From the NCBI GenBank assembly GCA_016868855.1, contig VGFP01000003.1, positions 1-64,000 of the forward strand: DNA of 64,000 nucleotides, given 5' to 3'. Positions 52,273 through 62,168 of this stretch are shown in pieces. The notes beneath the pieces are model-generated. The model was not told the DNA's origin. It saw only the letters and a list, made by a program, of their open reading frames with translations, and ran no database searches. Position numbers and translations under genes: made by a program. The DNA is from Bacteroidota bacterium (lineage in GTDB: Bacteria > Bacteroidota > Bacteroidia > Chitinophagales > Chitinophagaceae). Position 1 is the first letter of the stretch, and the number at the start of each line of letters is the position of its first letter.

Positions 52273-53181
52273 ATGAAAGTCCCGCCATTCCTAAAAAAAG
52301 GAGATACAATCGGAATTGTTTGTCCTGGTGGCTATATGCCAAAAGATAAAATCGCTGCCTGCGTTTCAACACTCAAAAAATGGGGCTACAAAGTAAAAAT
52401 TGGTAAAACAGTTGGTGGAAAATCTGCAAATTATTTTTCCGGAACTGATGAAGAGAGAAGGGATGATCTGCAATCAATGTTGGATAACAAAGATATCAAA
52501 GCCATTCTCTTTGGAAGAGGAGGATATGGTACAAGCAGAATTTTGGACCAAATCAACTTCAAACACTTTGTGGCAAATCCCAAATGGCTGATTGGATTCA
52601 GTGACATAACAATTCTTCACTCGTTTTTACAAAGAAATTTTAAAATTTCATCTATCCATGGTCCAATGTGTGGCGCATTCCATCAAGACAAAGGAGAAAA
52701 CATGTATACGCTTTCATTGAAAGATGTGCTTGAAGGTAAACCAACTGTTTTCCAAGCTGACTACCATCCTCTGAACAATACAGGGAAAGTCACAGCCAAG
52801 ATCACAGGGGGTAATTTATGTCTATTGGCCCATGGAATTGGTACGAATGCAGAAGTTGACACCAAAGGAAAAATATTATTCATTGAAGATGTGGGAGAGC
52901 AACTGTACAATATTGACCGTATGATGCTTCAACTCAAAAGGAGCGGGAAATTTGATCAGGTAAAGGGACTGATTGTAGGTGGATTTACCGACTGCAAAGA
53001 CACGGAAAGGCATTTTGGAAAAGAGGCTTATGAAATTATATTTGATCAAATCAAAGAGTTTGATTTTCCAACCTGCTTTGGATTCCCCATCAGTCATGAG
53101 AAAGAAAATATTGCTATATGCATGGGAATGAAATACTCGCTTGAGGTAACTGCCTTTCAAACAATTCTTGCATCTGTTTAG
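52273..53181 (+). CDS. LD-carboxypeptidase (S66 family)
   Basis: Removes the terminal D-Ala from tetrapeptides in murein recycling. I start it at ATG 52273 (302 residues, MKVPPFLKKGDTIGIVCPGG); the GTG at 52240 gives an atypical extension. Family motifs are ILFGRGGYGTSRILDQI, LIGFSDITILHSFL with the Ser nucleophile, ISSIHGPM, and the C-terminal LFIEDVGEQLYNIDRM with the acidic residue and GFPISHEKENIAI with the His. No signal peptide is seen, so it acts in the cytoplasm. Its stop overlaps that of the convergent epimerase gene. Confidence 0.92.
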   Translation: MKVPPFLKKGDTIGIVCPGGYMPKDKIAACVSTLKKWGYKVKIGKTVGGKSANYFSGTDEERRDDLQSMLDNKDIKAILFGRGGYGTSRILDQINFKHFVANPKWLIGFSDITILHSFLQRNFKISSIHGPMCGAFHQDKGENMYTLSLKDVLEGKPTVFQADYHPLNNTGKVTAKITGGNLCLLAHGIGTNAEVDTKGKILFIEDVGEQLYNIDRMMLQLKRSGKFDQVKGLIVGGFTDCKDTERHFGKEAYEIIFDQIKEFDFPTCFGFPISHEKENIAICMGMKYSLEVTAFQTILASV

Positions 53182-54131
53182 CCGATGAGATGACGCACTG
53201 CACTCCCAATGTTTGGATAGATAAAGTTGAATCCTGATGCTTGTATCTTGCTTGCATCAACAGTTGCACTCTTTAGAACTTCAATGCTCATCTCTCCTAA
53301 TATCCATTTCAATAGAAATGAGGGTACCCTAAAAGGCAAGAACATCTTTCCATTCATGGCATGTGCTATACCGAGCACCATTTCCTTGTTGGATACAGGT
53401 TGAGGGGAAACCAGGTTGTATACACCATCCAGTGCTGGCATCTCGATGGCATGTAAAAATGCCCTGCAAAGATCATCAATGTGAATCCAACTGTACATTT
53501 GATTGCCTGATCCCAAAATGGCTGCGATACCAAAACGCACAGGACGTTTAAATTCAACCAGCGCTCCTCCCTCATTGCTCAATGCGAGTCCCAATCTAAA
53601 CTTTACAAGCCTTTTACCCAATGAACTTACCTGTTCTATGCTTTCCTCCCATGCCTTGCATGTTTCGCCTAAAAAATCCATTGATACAGGATCTGTTTCC
53701 TTGAATGGAGTTCCTGTATCTGATCCATACCACCCAATGGCGGATGCACTGATTACAGCTTTTACTTTATTGGGCTGATTGGACAATGATTGCACCAGCA
53801 ATTCACTGGATGTTGTTCGGCTATTTTTGATCTCTTCCTTCCGTTTTTTTGTCCACCGCTTTTTTGCAACCCCCTCCCCTGCCAAATGCACGATATAATC
53901 GGCCTGTGCAAGCGCCTGTGGATCAATAAACATTTTTTCTGTATCCCATCGGGCATAGAAAATATTTCCACTCGGACGAAAACTGTTCTGCATGGAGGAT
54001 GCCTTGTATGCAGAAGCCGTTTCAATTGGATTGCGCGACAAGATGATCACATCATAACCTTGTTGCAGCAGCAATCTGCTGAGGGCTGTTCCGATCATTC
54101 CGGTTCCACCTGTAATCAGTACCGTTGGCAT
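53178..54131 (-). CDS. TIGR01777-family NAD-dependent epimerase (YfcH-like)
   Basis: Extended short-chain dehydrogenase-type protein of 317 residues. The cofactor motif is ITGGTGMIGTALSRLLL at 6-22, with active-site-like SASAIGWYGS (the YxxxK Tyr region) and a C-terminal DUF1731-like segment (VPSFLLKWILGEMSIEVLKS). The reaction is unknown. It lies downstream of ftsZ after a terminator. Confidence 0.9.
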   Translation of the reverse strand: MPTVLITGGTGMIGTALSRLLLQQGYDVIILSRNPIETASAYKASSMQNSFRPSGNIFYARWDTEKMFIDPQALAQADYIVHLAGEGVAKKRWTKKRKEEIKNSRTTSSELLVQSLSNQPNKVKAVISASAIGWYGSDTGTPFKETDPVSMDFLGETCKAWEESIEQVSSLGKRLVKFRLGLALSNEGGALVEFKRPVRFGIAAILGSGNQMYSWIHIDDLCRAFLHAIEMPALDGVYNLVSPQPVSNKEMVLGIAHAMNGKMFLPFRVPSFLLKWILGEMSIEVLKSATVDASKIQASGFNFIYPNIGSAVRHLIG

Positions 54132-54177
54132 AGGGAAAATTTTTACAAAAATACATCAACCATGAAGATTACAATAA

Positions 54178-54204
54178 ACAAAAAGCCCCATAAAAATGGG
54201 GCTT
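54178..54204 (-). terminator. Rho-independent terminator after ftsZ
   Basis: On the minus strand an 8-bp GC-rich stem (AAGCCCCA arms, 54183-54190 with 54197-54204) with a 6-nt loop is followed by five T. It starts 25 bases after the ftsZ stop and closes the dcw transcript. Confidence 0.85.
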
Positions 54205-54229
54205 GCTGTTTGTTTTGGTCATGCGCATA

Positions 54230-56182
54230 TCAGTCGGGCTTTTTGCCCTCCAAAAAAGTATTGATGGTACTGATCTGGGTATTGTTTTGATCATCGGTTC
54301 CTACAGAATAGCTTGAATAGAACTTTTCAACAGACGCAAGGGTTGTATTGTGGACTTGCAAATTGTGTCTCACGTAGGCCGGAATGCTATCGTATTCATT
54401 GTTAGGATCAGCGGCATTGAAATTAAACGATAGGTTCCTGAGTTTGTACAAACGCTCAGCAGCTCTCAACTTTTGTGCCTCTGCCTCGTCAAATGCTGCC
54501 ATCGGACCATCGATTGTTGCAGCTGTTGGAATCACAGGTTCCTCTGCAGTGGTTTCAGCGTTGAGTTCCATTTCAGGTACCTCGTGGTAAACAATCTGCA
54601 TCAACTCCTCTTCAGCTGCTGGTGCAGCTTCCGCTATGGGTTGGCTCATCTCTGTCAAAGGTTGCTCTTCGATGTGCAGGTCATCCTTGCTTTCAATATC
54701 CGATGCAGCTGTTTCCATTAGATGCTGAACTGATGCCTCTGTTTCCGGTTGCTCATCCAATGCCTGAAACTCCTCTGCATATATGACTGTGGGCTTTACC
54801 AAGAAACCAGTTGTTCTCTCCAAAATTTCTTCCTTTATTTCTTGAATGATTTCTTCTGAGGGAATTTCTGTTTGTACAGATGCAACTATAGGTTCTTGAA
54901 TAACCAATTCGGGTTGTTGGATCTCAAATTCTATTACAATCGGTTTTTGCTCTTCAATGACCATCTCTTCATCCGAGACAAGAGGAACACCAACTTCTTC
55001 TTCCACCAATGATATGGCAAGTGCCTCCTGCATATTTCCCTGAACCTCCTCAATATCATCCTGCTTTTCGACAGCCACTTCCACAACTGTTTCTGGCTCT
55101 TCTACGATCAGTTTGACTGGTTCTGCAATAAGCTTTGGAGCTACATCAAGTGTAAACATGATGCGCTCTTCCTGAACAGCTTTTTGCTCCACCGGTTTTG
55201 ATTCACCAAAAGGTGATTTTTGTTCGAATCCTGTTGCAATAATTGTAACGCTGATATCTTCACCCAATGACTCATCATATCCCAAACCTAGAATTACATC
55301 AGTATCAGGACCAGCCTGCGTGAGCAGATACTGCTGAATTGTTTCCACCTCATCCATGGTAAACTCATGGTCACCTGTTTTAGAATTGATATTGATCAAC
55401 ACCCATTTTGCCCCATTGATGTTATTATCATTCAACAATGGTGAATTCAATGCATGTTCAATGGCAACATGTGCTCTGTTTTCACCATTCGCACGTGCAC
55501 TTCCAAGAATAGCAACTCCTCCATTTCTCATTACTGTGCACACATCAGCAAAATCGACATTGATTTGTCCAGTGGCACTGATAACATCGGTTATACATTT
55601 GGCAGCAGTTGCAAGCACATTGTCTGCAGTTGACAATGCAGCACTCATGGTCAGGTTGCCGAACTGATGCCTCAATTTGTCATTGCTGATGACCAATAAT
55701 GTATCTACCTGACTCCTCAATTCCAAGATTCCTTTTTCTGCATATGCAGCTCGCTTTTTTCCTTCATAAGAAAATGGCGTAGTAACAATTCCCACAGTCA
55801 GGATGCCCATATCCTTACAAATCTTTGAAACAATTGGTGCACCACCTGTACCTGTTCCACCACCCATGCCTGCAGTGATAAATGCCATCTTGGTATTTAC
55901 TTCTAAAATCCTTCTTATCTCTTCAAGACTCTCTTGGGTCGCCTGTTTGCCAATTTCCGGATTGGCACCGGCACCCAACCCTTGAGTGAGTGAGGGACCA
56001 AGTTGAACCTTATTGGGTACTTTGCTCAGGGCCAAAGCCTGCGCATCTGTATTGCAAACAATGAAATCTACACCTTCAATGCCTAAACTGTGCATGTAGT
56101 TGACAGCATTGCTGCCACCGCCACCTACACCGATTACTTTGATGATAGAAGATTGTTCTTTTGGGAGATCGAATTGTATCAT
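54230..56182 (-). CDS. ftsZ: Cell division protein FtsZ with long C-terminal tail
   Basis: Tubulin homologue that forms the division ring. The GTPase core is about residues 12-321: GVGGGGSNAVNYM near 18-30, the tubulin signature GGGTGTG at 107-113, and the T7-like NVDFADVCTVMRNGG near 208-222. After it comes a tail of about 330 residues, strongly rich in Glu, Val, Pro and Ala, then a structured-looking end (AERLYKLRNLSFNFN, IPAYVRHNLQVHN, NTFLEGKKPD) that probably holds the partner-binding tail peptide. At 650 residues it is far longer than the roughly 380 of E. coli. It is the last dcw gene. Confidence 0.97.
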   Translation of the reverse strand: MIQFDLPKEQSSIIKVIGVGGGGSNAVNYMHSLGIEGVDFIVCNTDAQALALSKVPNKVQLGPSLTQGLGAGANPEIGKQATQESLEEIRRILEVNTKMAFITAGMGGGTGTGGAPIVSKICKDMGILTVGIVTTPFSYEGKKRAAYAEKGILELRSQVDTLLVISNDKLRHQFGNLTMSAALSTADNVLATAAKCITDVISATGQINVDFADVCTVMRNGGVAILGSARANGENRAHVAIEHALNSPLLNDNNINGAKWVLININSKTGDHEFTMDEVETIQQYLLTQAGPDTDVILGLGYDESLGEDISVTIIATGFEQKSPFGESKPVEQKAVQEERIMFTLDVAPKLIAEPVKLIVEEPETVVEVAVEKQDDIEEVQGNMQEALAISLVEEEVGVPLVSDEEMVIEEQKPIVIEFEIQQPELVIQEPIVASVQTEIPSEEIIQEIKEEILERTTGFLVKPTVIYAEEFQALDEQPETEASVQHLMETAASDIESKDDLHIEEQPLTEMSQPIAEAAPAAEEELMQIVYHEVPEMELNAETTAEEPVIPTAATIDGPMAAFDEAEAQKLRAAERLYKLRNLSFNFNAADPNNEYDSIPAYVRHNLQVHNTTLASVEKFYSSYSVGTDDQNNTQISTINTFLEGKKPD

Positions 56183-56209
56183 GGTTAATGGGTTTTTAAG
56201 TGTTGGAAT

Positions 56210-57571
56210 TTATAGGAGTTGTTTATCGTCTTCTTCTTTGAATAAATCTATGAGTCCGTCCTTGATGCTGTTCATGAAATCTGAAAGCGTTTTACGTCCC
56301 TTCATTGGAACTGCTTCAACCACAACAGCATCGTCATTTTCCGCTGCTGAATTTTTAGGACGTATCAGTGGTCGCTTTTCTTCCGGATGTAAACGGTTGT
56401 AGTTGTTTTCATAAACATTGTACCCTTTCAGGATCAATCCAATGCAGGTCGCATACATAGGCTTTTGAAGCTCTGCAATATGATTGGTTGCCAAATGCTC
56501 GTTTGGATAACCAATTCTCGCATTCAATCCCGTTGCATATTCTGTGAGCTGTATCAGGTGTTTGAGTTGAGATCCTCCACCTGTTAACACAATGCCTCCA
56601 TTCAACATTTTGTTATCGAGTCCAACTTGCTTCAAGTGGAATGTGACAAATGCCAGAATTTCACTCATTCTTGCCTGTATAATGGATGCCAAATTTTTTA
56701 CACTGATTTCTCTTGAAGGCAATCCGCGCAATCCGGGTATTTTGATGAATGCATTTGCCTGTGCCGCATCAGACAGTGCACTGCCATACTGCACTTTCAT
56801 TAATTCTGCCTGAGTTTTTAACACACCGAGTCCCAATTTGATATCATTGGTAATGTTTTCACCACCGAATGGAATGACAGCTGTGTGTTTCAAGATTCCT
56901 TCATAGAAAACAGCCAGATCAGTTGTTCCACCACCGATGTCCAAAATGGCAATACCTGCCTCGATATCTTGTTCGCTCATCACTGCAGCTGAAGAGGCAA
57001 GCGGTTGCAGCATCAGGTCTTTTACTTTCAATCCGGCTTTTTCAACACTTCGATTGATATTTCTGATTGCATTTCTATCGCCTGTGATAATATGAAAATT
57101 AGCTCCGACTTTAACCCCTGTATAACCTATCGGATCTGAAATATTTTGAATATTATCTACAGTATATTCCTGCGGAATCACATCAATGATTTGATCTCCT
57201 GCCGGAATATATGTTTTGTATTGATCTGCAATCAGTTGATCAATTTCAAACTGTTTGATTTCATCTTCCGTGGATCGCCTCACTATATCGCCCCTTGTTT
57301 GAAGGCTTTTGATATGATGGCCGGCAATACCAACATAGACTTCATTGATTTCCAATCCTGGATTGGATTCATAACAATTTTTCAAAGCCGTTTCAATTGC
57401 TTTGATTGTTTGATCAATGTTCAACACCATTCCGTGTTGAACACCATTGCTGTTGGCAAGTCCGAATCCCAAGATCTCGAGCTTTCCAAATTCATTTTTG
57501 CGTCCTGCGATGGCAGCAATTTTTGTTGTACCAATGTCAAGTCCTACAATAATGGGTTGTTCCTGTGTCAT
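56210..57571 (-). CDS. ftsA: Cell division protein FtsA
   Basis: Actin-like membrane tether for FtsZ. The 453-residue protein shows the phosphate loops GLDIGTTKIAAIAG and AILDIGGGTTDLAVF, the SHS2 insert with IAGHHIKSLQTRG and the nucleotide site IVLTGGGSQL. The C-terminal amphipathic membrane-targeting helix is DGLIDLFKEEDDKQLL-like. It is 10 bases after ftsQ and 27 before ftsZ. Confidence 0.97.
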   Translation of the reverse strand: MTQEQPIIVGLDIGTTKIAAIAGRKNEFGKLEILGFGLANSNGVQHGMVLNIDQTIKAIETALKNCYESNPGLEINEVYVGIAGHHIKSLQTRGDIVRRSTEDEIKQFEIDQLIADQYKTYIPAGDQIIDVIPQEYTVDNIQNISDPIGYTGVKVGANFHIITGDRNAIRNINRSVEKAGLKVKDLMLQPLASSAAVMSEQDIEAGIAILDIGGGTTDLAVFYEGILKHTAVIPFGGENITNDIKLGLGVLKTQAELMKVQYGSALSDAAQANAFIKIPGLRGLPSREISVKNLASIIQARMSEILAFVTFHLKQVGLDNKMLNGGIVLTGGGSQLKHLIQLTEYATGLNARIGYPNEHLATNHIAELQKPMYATCIGLILKGYNVYENNYNRLHPEEKRPLIRPKNSAAENDDAVVVEAVPMKGRKTLSDFMNSIKDGLIDLFKEEDDKQLL

Positions 57572-57581
57572 AATTCACTTT

Positions 57582-58457
57582 TTACTGGGGTTTATATTTT
57601 GGGTTGATTTGATTGGCTATTGGTTGATTCACCTGTATTGAATCCAATTGAGTTGTATCTGTTCGCAAGAGCTTTGCATCCGACTTTTCACATACCACCT
57701 GATCTCTGAACTGAAGATTTATGAGTGCATATCTGCTCCATGAATCCTCTTGGCTGAACTTATGATAAAGCAGTTTGAGTTTTTTGAACATGGGCTCCCA
57801 CTCGCTTCGAATACCAAGATCCACTGTATGGTCACCAATCTGTGTGGAGAGTTCAAATCCATTGTCTGGACGTATATATACCGATTCTATCTGTGCCAGC
57901 CAGAATGGATCATTGCTGATGAAGTTTGATAAGCTGACAACCCTTGCAAGGAGCATGCTGTCTGATTTTTTCATGCCTGCAGGATTAACATAGAAATTGG
58001 TGAAAACTGGCAATACAATATGATCGGTTTGCTTCAGTGGCAATAGATTGTACCGATCATCTATATAATATGAGTATCCTTCTGCCGTAAACAGTCTTGC
58101 GACAGGATTTTTCTGTTTGATGTCAACATGCAGGATGTGTTGGTTATCAAAATATACATCTGCCTCTTGAATCCATGGATTTTTAACGAGGGTGTTTTCC
58201 AATGAAAACAGGTCAAAAGATGCTGTATTTTTCCCAACCGGGTATAGCTCTGATCGGCCAGGCCAAAGGGAAGCATAGACTTCTTTGCGATCAATCATAT
58301 TGATCAATTTCTCGTCCTTGAAATCAATCTGAACTGCTTTGCATTGATTTGTTTGTTCTTTCACAATTCCACTGATGAGTAAAAATGAAAGTCCCGAGCC
58401 GATGATCAGCCAAAAAAGAATATGGAATACTTTTAATATGGTTGATTTTTTTATCAT
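57582..58457 (-). CDS. ftsQ: Cell division protein FtsQ/DivIB
   Basis: Bitopic divisome protein with 291 residues: short cytoplasmic N-terminus, one membrane helix (about 10-31), a POTRA-like domain (about 45-115, IDFKDEKLINMIDRKEVYAS to VDIKQKNPVARLF) and a beta domain. The sequence is only weakly conserved, as is usual for FtsQ, and position between murC and ftsA settles the call. Its ATG overlaps the murC stop by 4 bases. Confidence 0.9.
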   Translation of the reverse strand: MIKKSTILKVFHILFWLIIGSGLSFLLISGIVKEQTNQCKAVQIDFKDEKLINMIDRKEVYASLWPGRSELYPVGKNTASFDLFSLENTLVKNPWIQEADVYFDNQHILHVDIKQKNPVARLFTAEGYSYYIDDRYNLLPLKQTDHIVLPVFTNFYVNPAGMKKSDSMLLARVVSLSNFISNDPFWLAQIESVYIRPDNGFELSTQIGDHTVDLGIRSEWEPMFKKLKLLYHKFSQEDSWSRYALINLQFRDQVVCEKSDAKLLRTDTTQLDSIQVNQPIANQINPKYKPQ

Positions 58458-59821
58458 TGATGCAGCAATAGTTTTTTGATGGGCTCAATGGATTGATCAA
58501 TATCTCCGGCACCAGCAGTAACAAGCAATTCCGGGTATGAAGTTTCTATAAATGTTAAAATATTTTTTTCTTTCAACAGCGAAACAGGGGTTGTCATTTG
58601 TTGTGCAATCAACTCGCTGCTAACTCCTTCCATTGGCTTTTCCCTTGCAGGATAAATGGGCATGATGGCAACTTCATCCGCCAATGAAAGACTTTCTGCA
58701 AAATCAGCTGCAAAATCAAGTGTTCTGCTGAACAAGTGCGGCTGAAAGACAAGGGTGATTTTTTTGCCAGGATACAACCCCCTCACTCCACCAATCAGGG
58801 CTCTGAGTTCTTCAGGATGGTGTGCATAATCATCTATATAAACAACCTTTTCATTCTTGATGATGTATTCAAATCTTCTTTTTACACCCTTGAAATTTGC
58901 AATGGCCTTTAAGATGCGTTCATCGTCAACTTGAAGGTATTTTGCGATGGCAATGGCAACCAGGCTGTTTTCAACATTGTGCATTCCTCCCATATTCAAT
59001 TTCACACGATTCAATGTCCATCCAGGTCCATTTACATCGTATAGATAACCTCCATCAAAAATTGCCAATTCACTTATATGTATATCTGCATCTGTATTTG
59101 TAAGATGATACGTGAAATGCTGCTTGGCTGTAAAAGAACGCTCTCGTGGGAGACCTTTCTTGGTCAGCAGCAATCCTCCATCTTCCAATTTGGAGACAAA
59201 TGCAAGAAATGCATCCTCCATTGCTTCAGCGGTTCCATAGATATCCAGGTGATCTGCATCCATTGCTGTGATGGCAATGACATTGGGATGTAGTTTAAGA
59301 AAACTTCTATCGTATTCGTCCGCTTCGATGACGGTGCAATTTTTTTTGCTGCTCCAAAAATTCGTTCCGTAATTTGATGAAATACCGCCCAGAAAAGCAT
59401 TGCACCCATAATCTGCATCTCTCAATACATGAGCAACCATTGTGCTGATGGTTGTTTTGCCATGCGTACCGGCAATGCAAATATTGTACGAATTATTTGA
59501 GATGATTCCAAGCACATCACTCCTTTTCAGCAATGGCAAGTTCAATTGAGCATAGAATTGCTTGATCGCTGAATCTGCAGGAATGGCAGGAGTATAAACA
59601 ACCATATCAACATCGGCAGTACATGCAGTGGGATCATCTTCAAAACTGATCAAAGCTCCTTCCTGCACCAATGCATTGGTCAATGCTGTTGATGTTTTAT
59701 CATACCCAAATACTTTAATCCCCATAGAAAGAAAATAGCGGGCGATGGCACTCATGCCAATGCCACCTATACCTATGAAATAGACCCTGTGAATATTCGA
59801 TATGTTGATTTGCTCAATCAT
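58454..59821 (-). CDS. murC: UDP-N-acetylmuramate--L-alanine ligase
   Basis: Adds L-Ala to UDP-MurNAc, the first peptide step. The 455-residue ligase has an N-terminal UDP-binding motif (FIGIGGIGMSAIARYFL, 15-31), the ATP loop GTHGKTT at 118-124, the EADEYDRSFLKLHP region with the carbamylated-Lys neighbourhood, and YIDDYAHHPEELRALI. It overlaps murG and ftsQ by 4 bases each. Confidence 0.97.
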   Translation of the reverse strand: MIEQINISNIHRVYFIGIGGIGMSAIARYFLSMGIKVFGYDKTSTALTNALVQEGALISFEDDPTACTADVDMVVYTPAIPADSAIKQFYAQLNLPLLKRSDVLGIISNNSYNICIAGTHGKTTISTMVAHVLRDADYGCNAFLGGISSNYGTNFWSSKKNCTVIEADEYDRSFLKLHPNVIAITAMDADHLDIYGTAEAMEDAFLAFVSKLEDGGLLLTKKGLPRERSFTAKQHFTYHLTNTDADIHISELAIFDGGYLYDVNGPGWTLNRVKLNMGGMHNVENSLVAIAIAKYLQVDDERILKAIANFKGVKRRFEYIIKNEKVVYIDDYAHHPEELRALIGGVRGLYPGKKITLVFQPHLFSRTLDFAADFAESLSLADEVAIMPIYPAREKPMEGVSSELIAQQMTTPVSLLKEKNILTFIETSYPELLVTAGAGDIDQSIEPIKKLLLHQ

Positions 59822-60918
59822 GATTCTTTTACACTGTTGATGATCTCTTCAGCAATACATGTATCTGCATCGGCAGTAAACAATTTTGTTGCAGCTAGAC
59901 CAATGGACTTTATTTTTTCCTTGTCATTGATCAAGGAAAGAATGGTATCTGTCAATTGCTTAGTCACATGTGCATCTTTGATCAGGATGGCAGCTCCTTC
60001 CTTTGCAAGTGTCATTGCATTGGCAGTTTGATGATCCTCTGCAGCCAGTGGATAGGGCACCAATATGGAAGCCTTTCCGGTTGCACAGATCTCAGCAATG
60101 GCAATGGCTCCCGCTCTTGATACGACCAGATCTGCTGCAGTGTAGGCATAATCCATCTTTGAGATAAACTCAGTGATGCAAGCCATTTTATTGTTTCGCA
60201 GTGCCGGATCTACCAGGTTTAAATTTCCTTTTCCTGTTTGCCAGATCACCTGAATTCCTTTGTCAATCAGTCTGGAGAGTCCGGCCGACATTGCCTGATT
60301 GATGCTTTTGGCACCCAGACTTCCACCCATGATCAAAACAGTTGGAAGTCCTTGTTTCAATCCGAAATATTCGAACGAATTTTCTATACTGACGTTTAAA
60401 CCATTGATCTCAGATCTCACTGGATTTCCTGTTTGAATGATTTTGCTTGTTGGGAAGAACTTTTCCATACCCTTTGTGGCAACCATCACCGTTGTTGCAT
60501 TTTTAGCCAGCATGATATTTGCCTTTCCTGCAAAAGAATTAGCTTCATGCAAAAAATTAGGAATATGTTGTTTTTGGGCATAACACAAAACCGGATAGCT
60601 CGAATATCCTCCCACACCAAAGACAGCATCCGGACGAAATGAATTAAATATTTTTTTAACCTGCATAAAACTTAACATCAGTTTATACGGCAGGCTCCAG
60701 TTTTTCCAGAGTTGAGATCGATTGAATCCAGCAATATCAATACCCTCAATATTGTATCCGGCTTGTGGCACTTTCTCCATTTCCATTTTACCCTTTGCCC
60801 CCACAAATAAAATTTCTACAGGGGAATATATTTTTTTGATGGCGTTGGCAACTGCGATGGCAGGAAAAATATGTCCTCCTGTTCCACCTCCAGCTATGAT
60901 CACCTTGATTGTTTTCAT
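59818..60918 (-). CDS. murG: UDP-N-acetylglucosamine--undecaprenyl-PP-MurNAc-pentapeptide GlcNAc transferase
   Basis: Makes lipid II from lipid I at the inner leaflet. The 366-residue GT28 enzyme shows AGGGTGGHIFPAIAVA at 9-24, GVGGYSSYPV, HEANSFAGKANIMLA and VVSRAGAIAIAEICATGKAS, and closes with LVPYPLAAEDHQTANA, the donor-binding segment. Four-base overlaps on both sides indicate coupling. Confidence 0.97.
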   Translation of the reverse strand: MKTIKVIIAGGGTGGHIFPAIAVANAIKKIYSPVEILFVGAKGKMEMEKVPQAGYNIEGIDIAGFNRSQLWKNWSLPYKLMLSFMQVKKIFNSFRPDAVFGVGGYSSYPVLCYAQKQHIPNFLHEANSFAGKANIMLAKNATTVMVATKGMEKFFPTSKIIQTGNPVRSEINGLNVSIENSFEYFGLKQGLPTVLIMGGSLGAKSINQAMSAGLSRLIDKGIQVIWQTGKGNLNLVDPALRNNKMACITEFISKMDYAYTAADLVVSRAGAIAIAEICATGKASILVPYPLAAEDHQTANAMTLAKEGAAILIKDAHVTKQLTDTILSLINDKEKIKSIGLAATKLFTADADTCIAEEIINSVKES

Positions 60919-62165
60919 CCCTCCCCTCCTTCTTCTTTTGATGTTTCAGGTTGGAGTTTACCCTCCATGATTTCAACATTTCTTGCTACACTGAGAATGA
61001 TACCTATTGCGAGACAGGTAAAGAGGAATGAACTGCCACCCATGCTCACCAGTGGCAGGGTAACACCCGTGACAGGAAACAGATTGACATTGACCGCCAT
61101 ATTGGCCATTGCCTGAATTACCAATGTGAAACTCAATCCCAGTGAAAGAAAAGCACCAAATGCATATGGACATCTGCGCATGATGCTGAGGCATCTGTAC
61201 AGAAAAAGCAAATAAATCATCAGAATCAACGCACCTCCCATTAATCCATACTCTTCAATGATGATTGCATATATAAAATCCGAATAAGGATGTGGCAGAA
61301 AATTTCTAGCCTGACTATTGCCCGGACCCAATCCCACCCATCTGCCTTTTGCGATGGCAATTTTTGCTTGCTGAACCTGAAAAGACGCCTCTTCCTTGTC
61401 GGCATACATGAAATTCTGTACACGTTTGATCCATGTCTCGACGCGACCCTTGGTCAATGCAGCTGGAAGCGGATCAGATTTACCCGCTTCTTCATTGTAA
61501 TACATCCTTGCAAAACCAATCAGCATCATGATGGGGAGCAATGCAACCATCATAACCAACAAGAGATGTTTGATGCTCACTCTGCCAATAAACAGCAAGA
61601 GTATACTGGTGGCACCTGTAAGCAATGCTGTTGAAAGATTGGCCGGTGCAATCAATGCACATATAATGATTACCGGTGTGATGACAGGAAGGAAGCCTGT
61701 TTTAAAATCTTTGATTGTCTCCTGACGCTTGCTCAACTGTCTACTCAAGTACATGAACAAGGCCAACTTTGCCAGATCTGAAGTTTGAAATGTCAAGTTG
61801 ATGATGGGCAGTCGAATCCAGCGATTGGCATCATTTAAATTTGTGCCGAAAAACAATGTATACAGGAGCAGGGGGATTGAAATGATATACAATATCTGTG
61901 CCACTTTTGAATAAAAAGTATAATTCACCAGATGAGCGAAGTAAATGATGGCGACCCCTATTGCAATGAATACGATTTGTTTGAACAAATAGGACTCTGT
62001 GCTTTTTGATAATTTATAGGCCAGCGTTCCTGTACTGCTGTATACTGCCAAGAGACTCACCAACGTCAACAATACAACCAAGGTCCATATGACTTTGTCA
62101 CCCTTGGTTCTTTTCGAAATGCTCGAAAGTGAATATTGCTTGATATCGATTCCTTCTGCTTGCAT
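60915..62165 (-). CDS. ftsW: Peptidoglycan polymerase/divisome protein FtsW
   Basis: SEDS-family glycan polymerase of the septum. The 416-residue protein has about 10 membrane helices. Motifs include WIRLPIINLTFQTSDLAKLALFMYLS, KGRWVGLGPGNSQARNFLP (catalytic loop region), YSDFIYAIIIEEYGLMGGAL and GVTLPLVSMGGSSFLFTC. Its position among murD and murG supports FtsW over RodA. It is 3 bases after murD. Confidence 0.95.
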   Translation of the reverse strand: MQAEGIDIKQYSLSSISKRTKGDKVIWTLVVLLTLVSLLAVYSSTGTLAYKLSKSTESYLFKQIVFIAIGVAIIYFAHLVNYTFYSKVAQILYIISIPLLLYTLFFGTNLNDANRWIRLPIINLTFQTSDLAKLALFMYLSRQLSKRQETIKDFKTGFLPVITPVIIICALIAPANLSTALLTGATSILLLFIGRVSIKHLLLVMMVALLPIMMLIGFARMYYNEEAGKSDPLPAALTKGRVETWIKRVQNFMYADKEEASFQVQQAKIAIAKGRWVGLGPGNSQARNFLPHPYSDFIYAIIIEEYGLMGGALILMIYLLFLYRCLSIMRRCPYAFGAFLSLGLSFTLVIQAMANMAVNVNLFPVTGVTLPLVSMGGSSFLFTCLAIGIILSVARNVEIMEGKLQPETSKEEGGEG

Positions 62166-62168
62166 ATT

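Noticed and set aside
53790-54290. 166-codon plus-strand frame over the epimerase start and ftsZ terminator
   Set aside because: Runs through a terminator and antisense to a real gene; composition is not protein-like.
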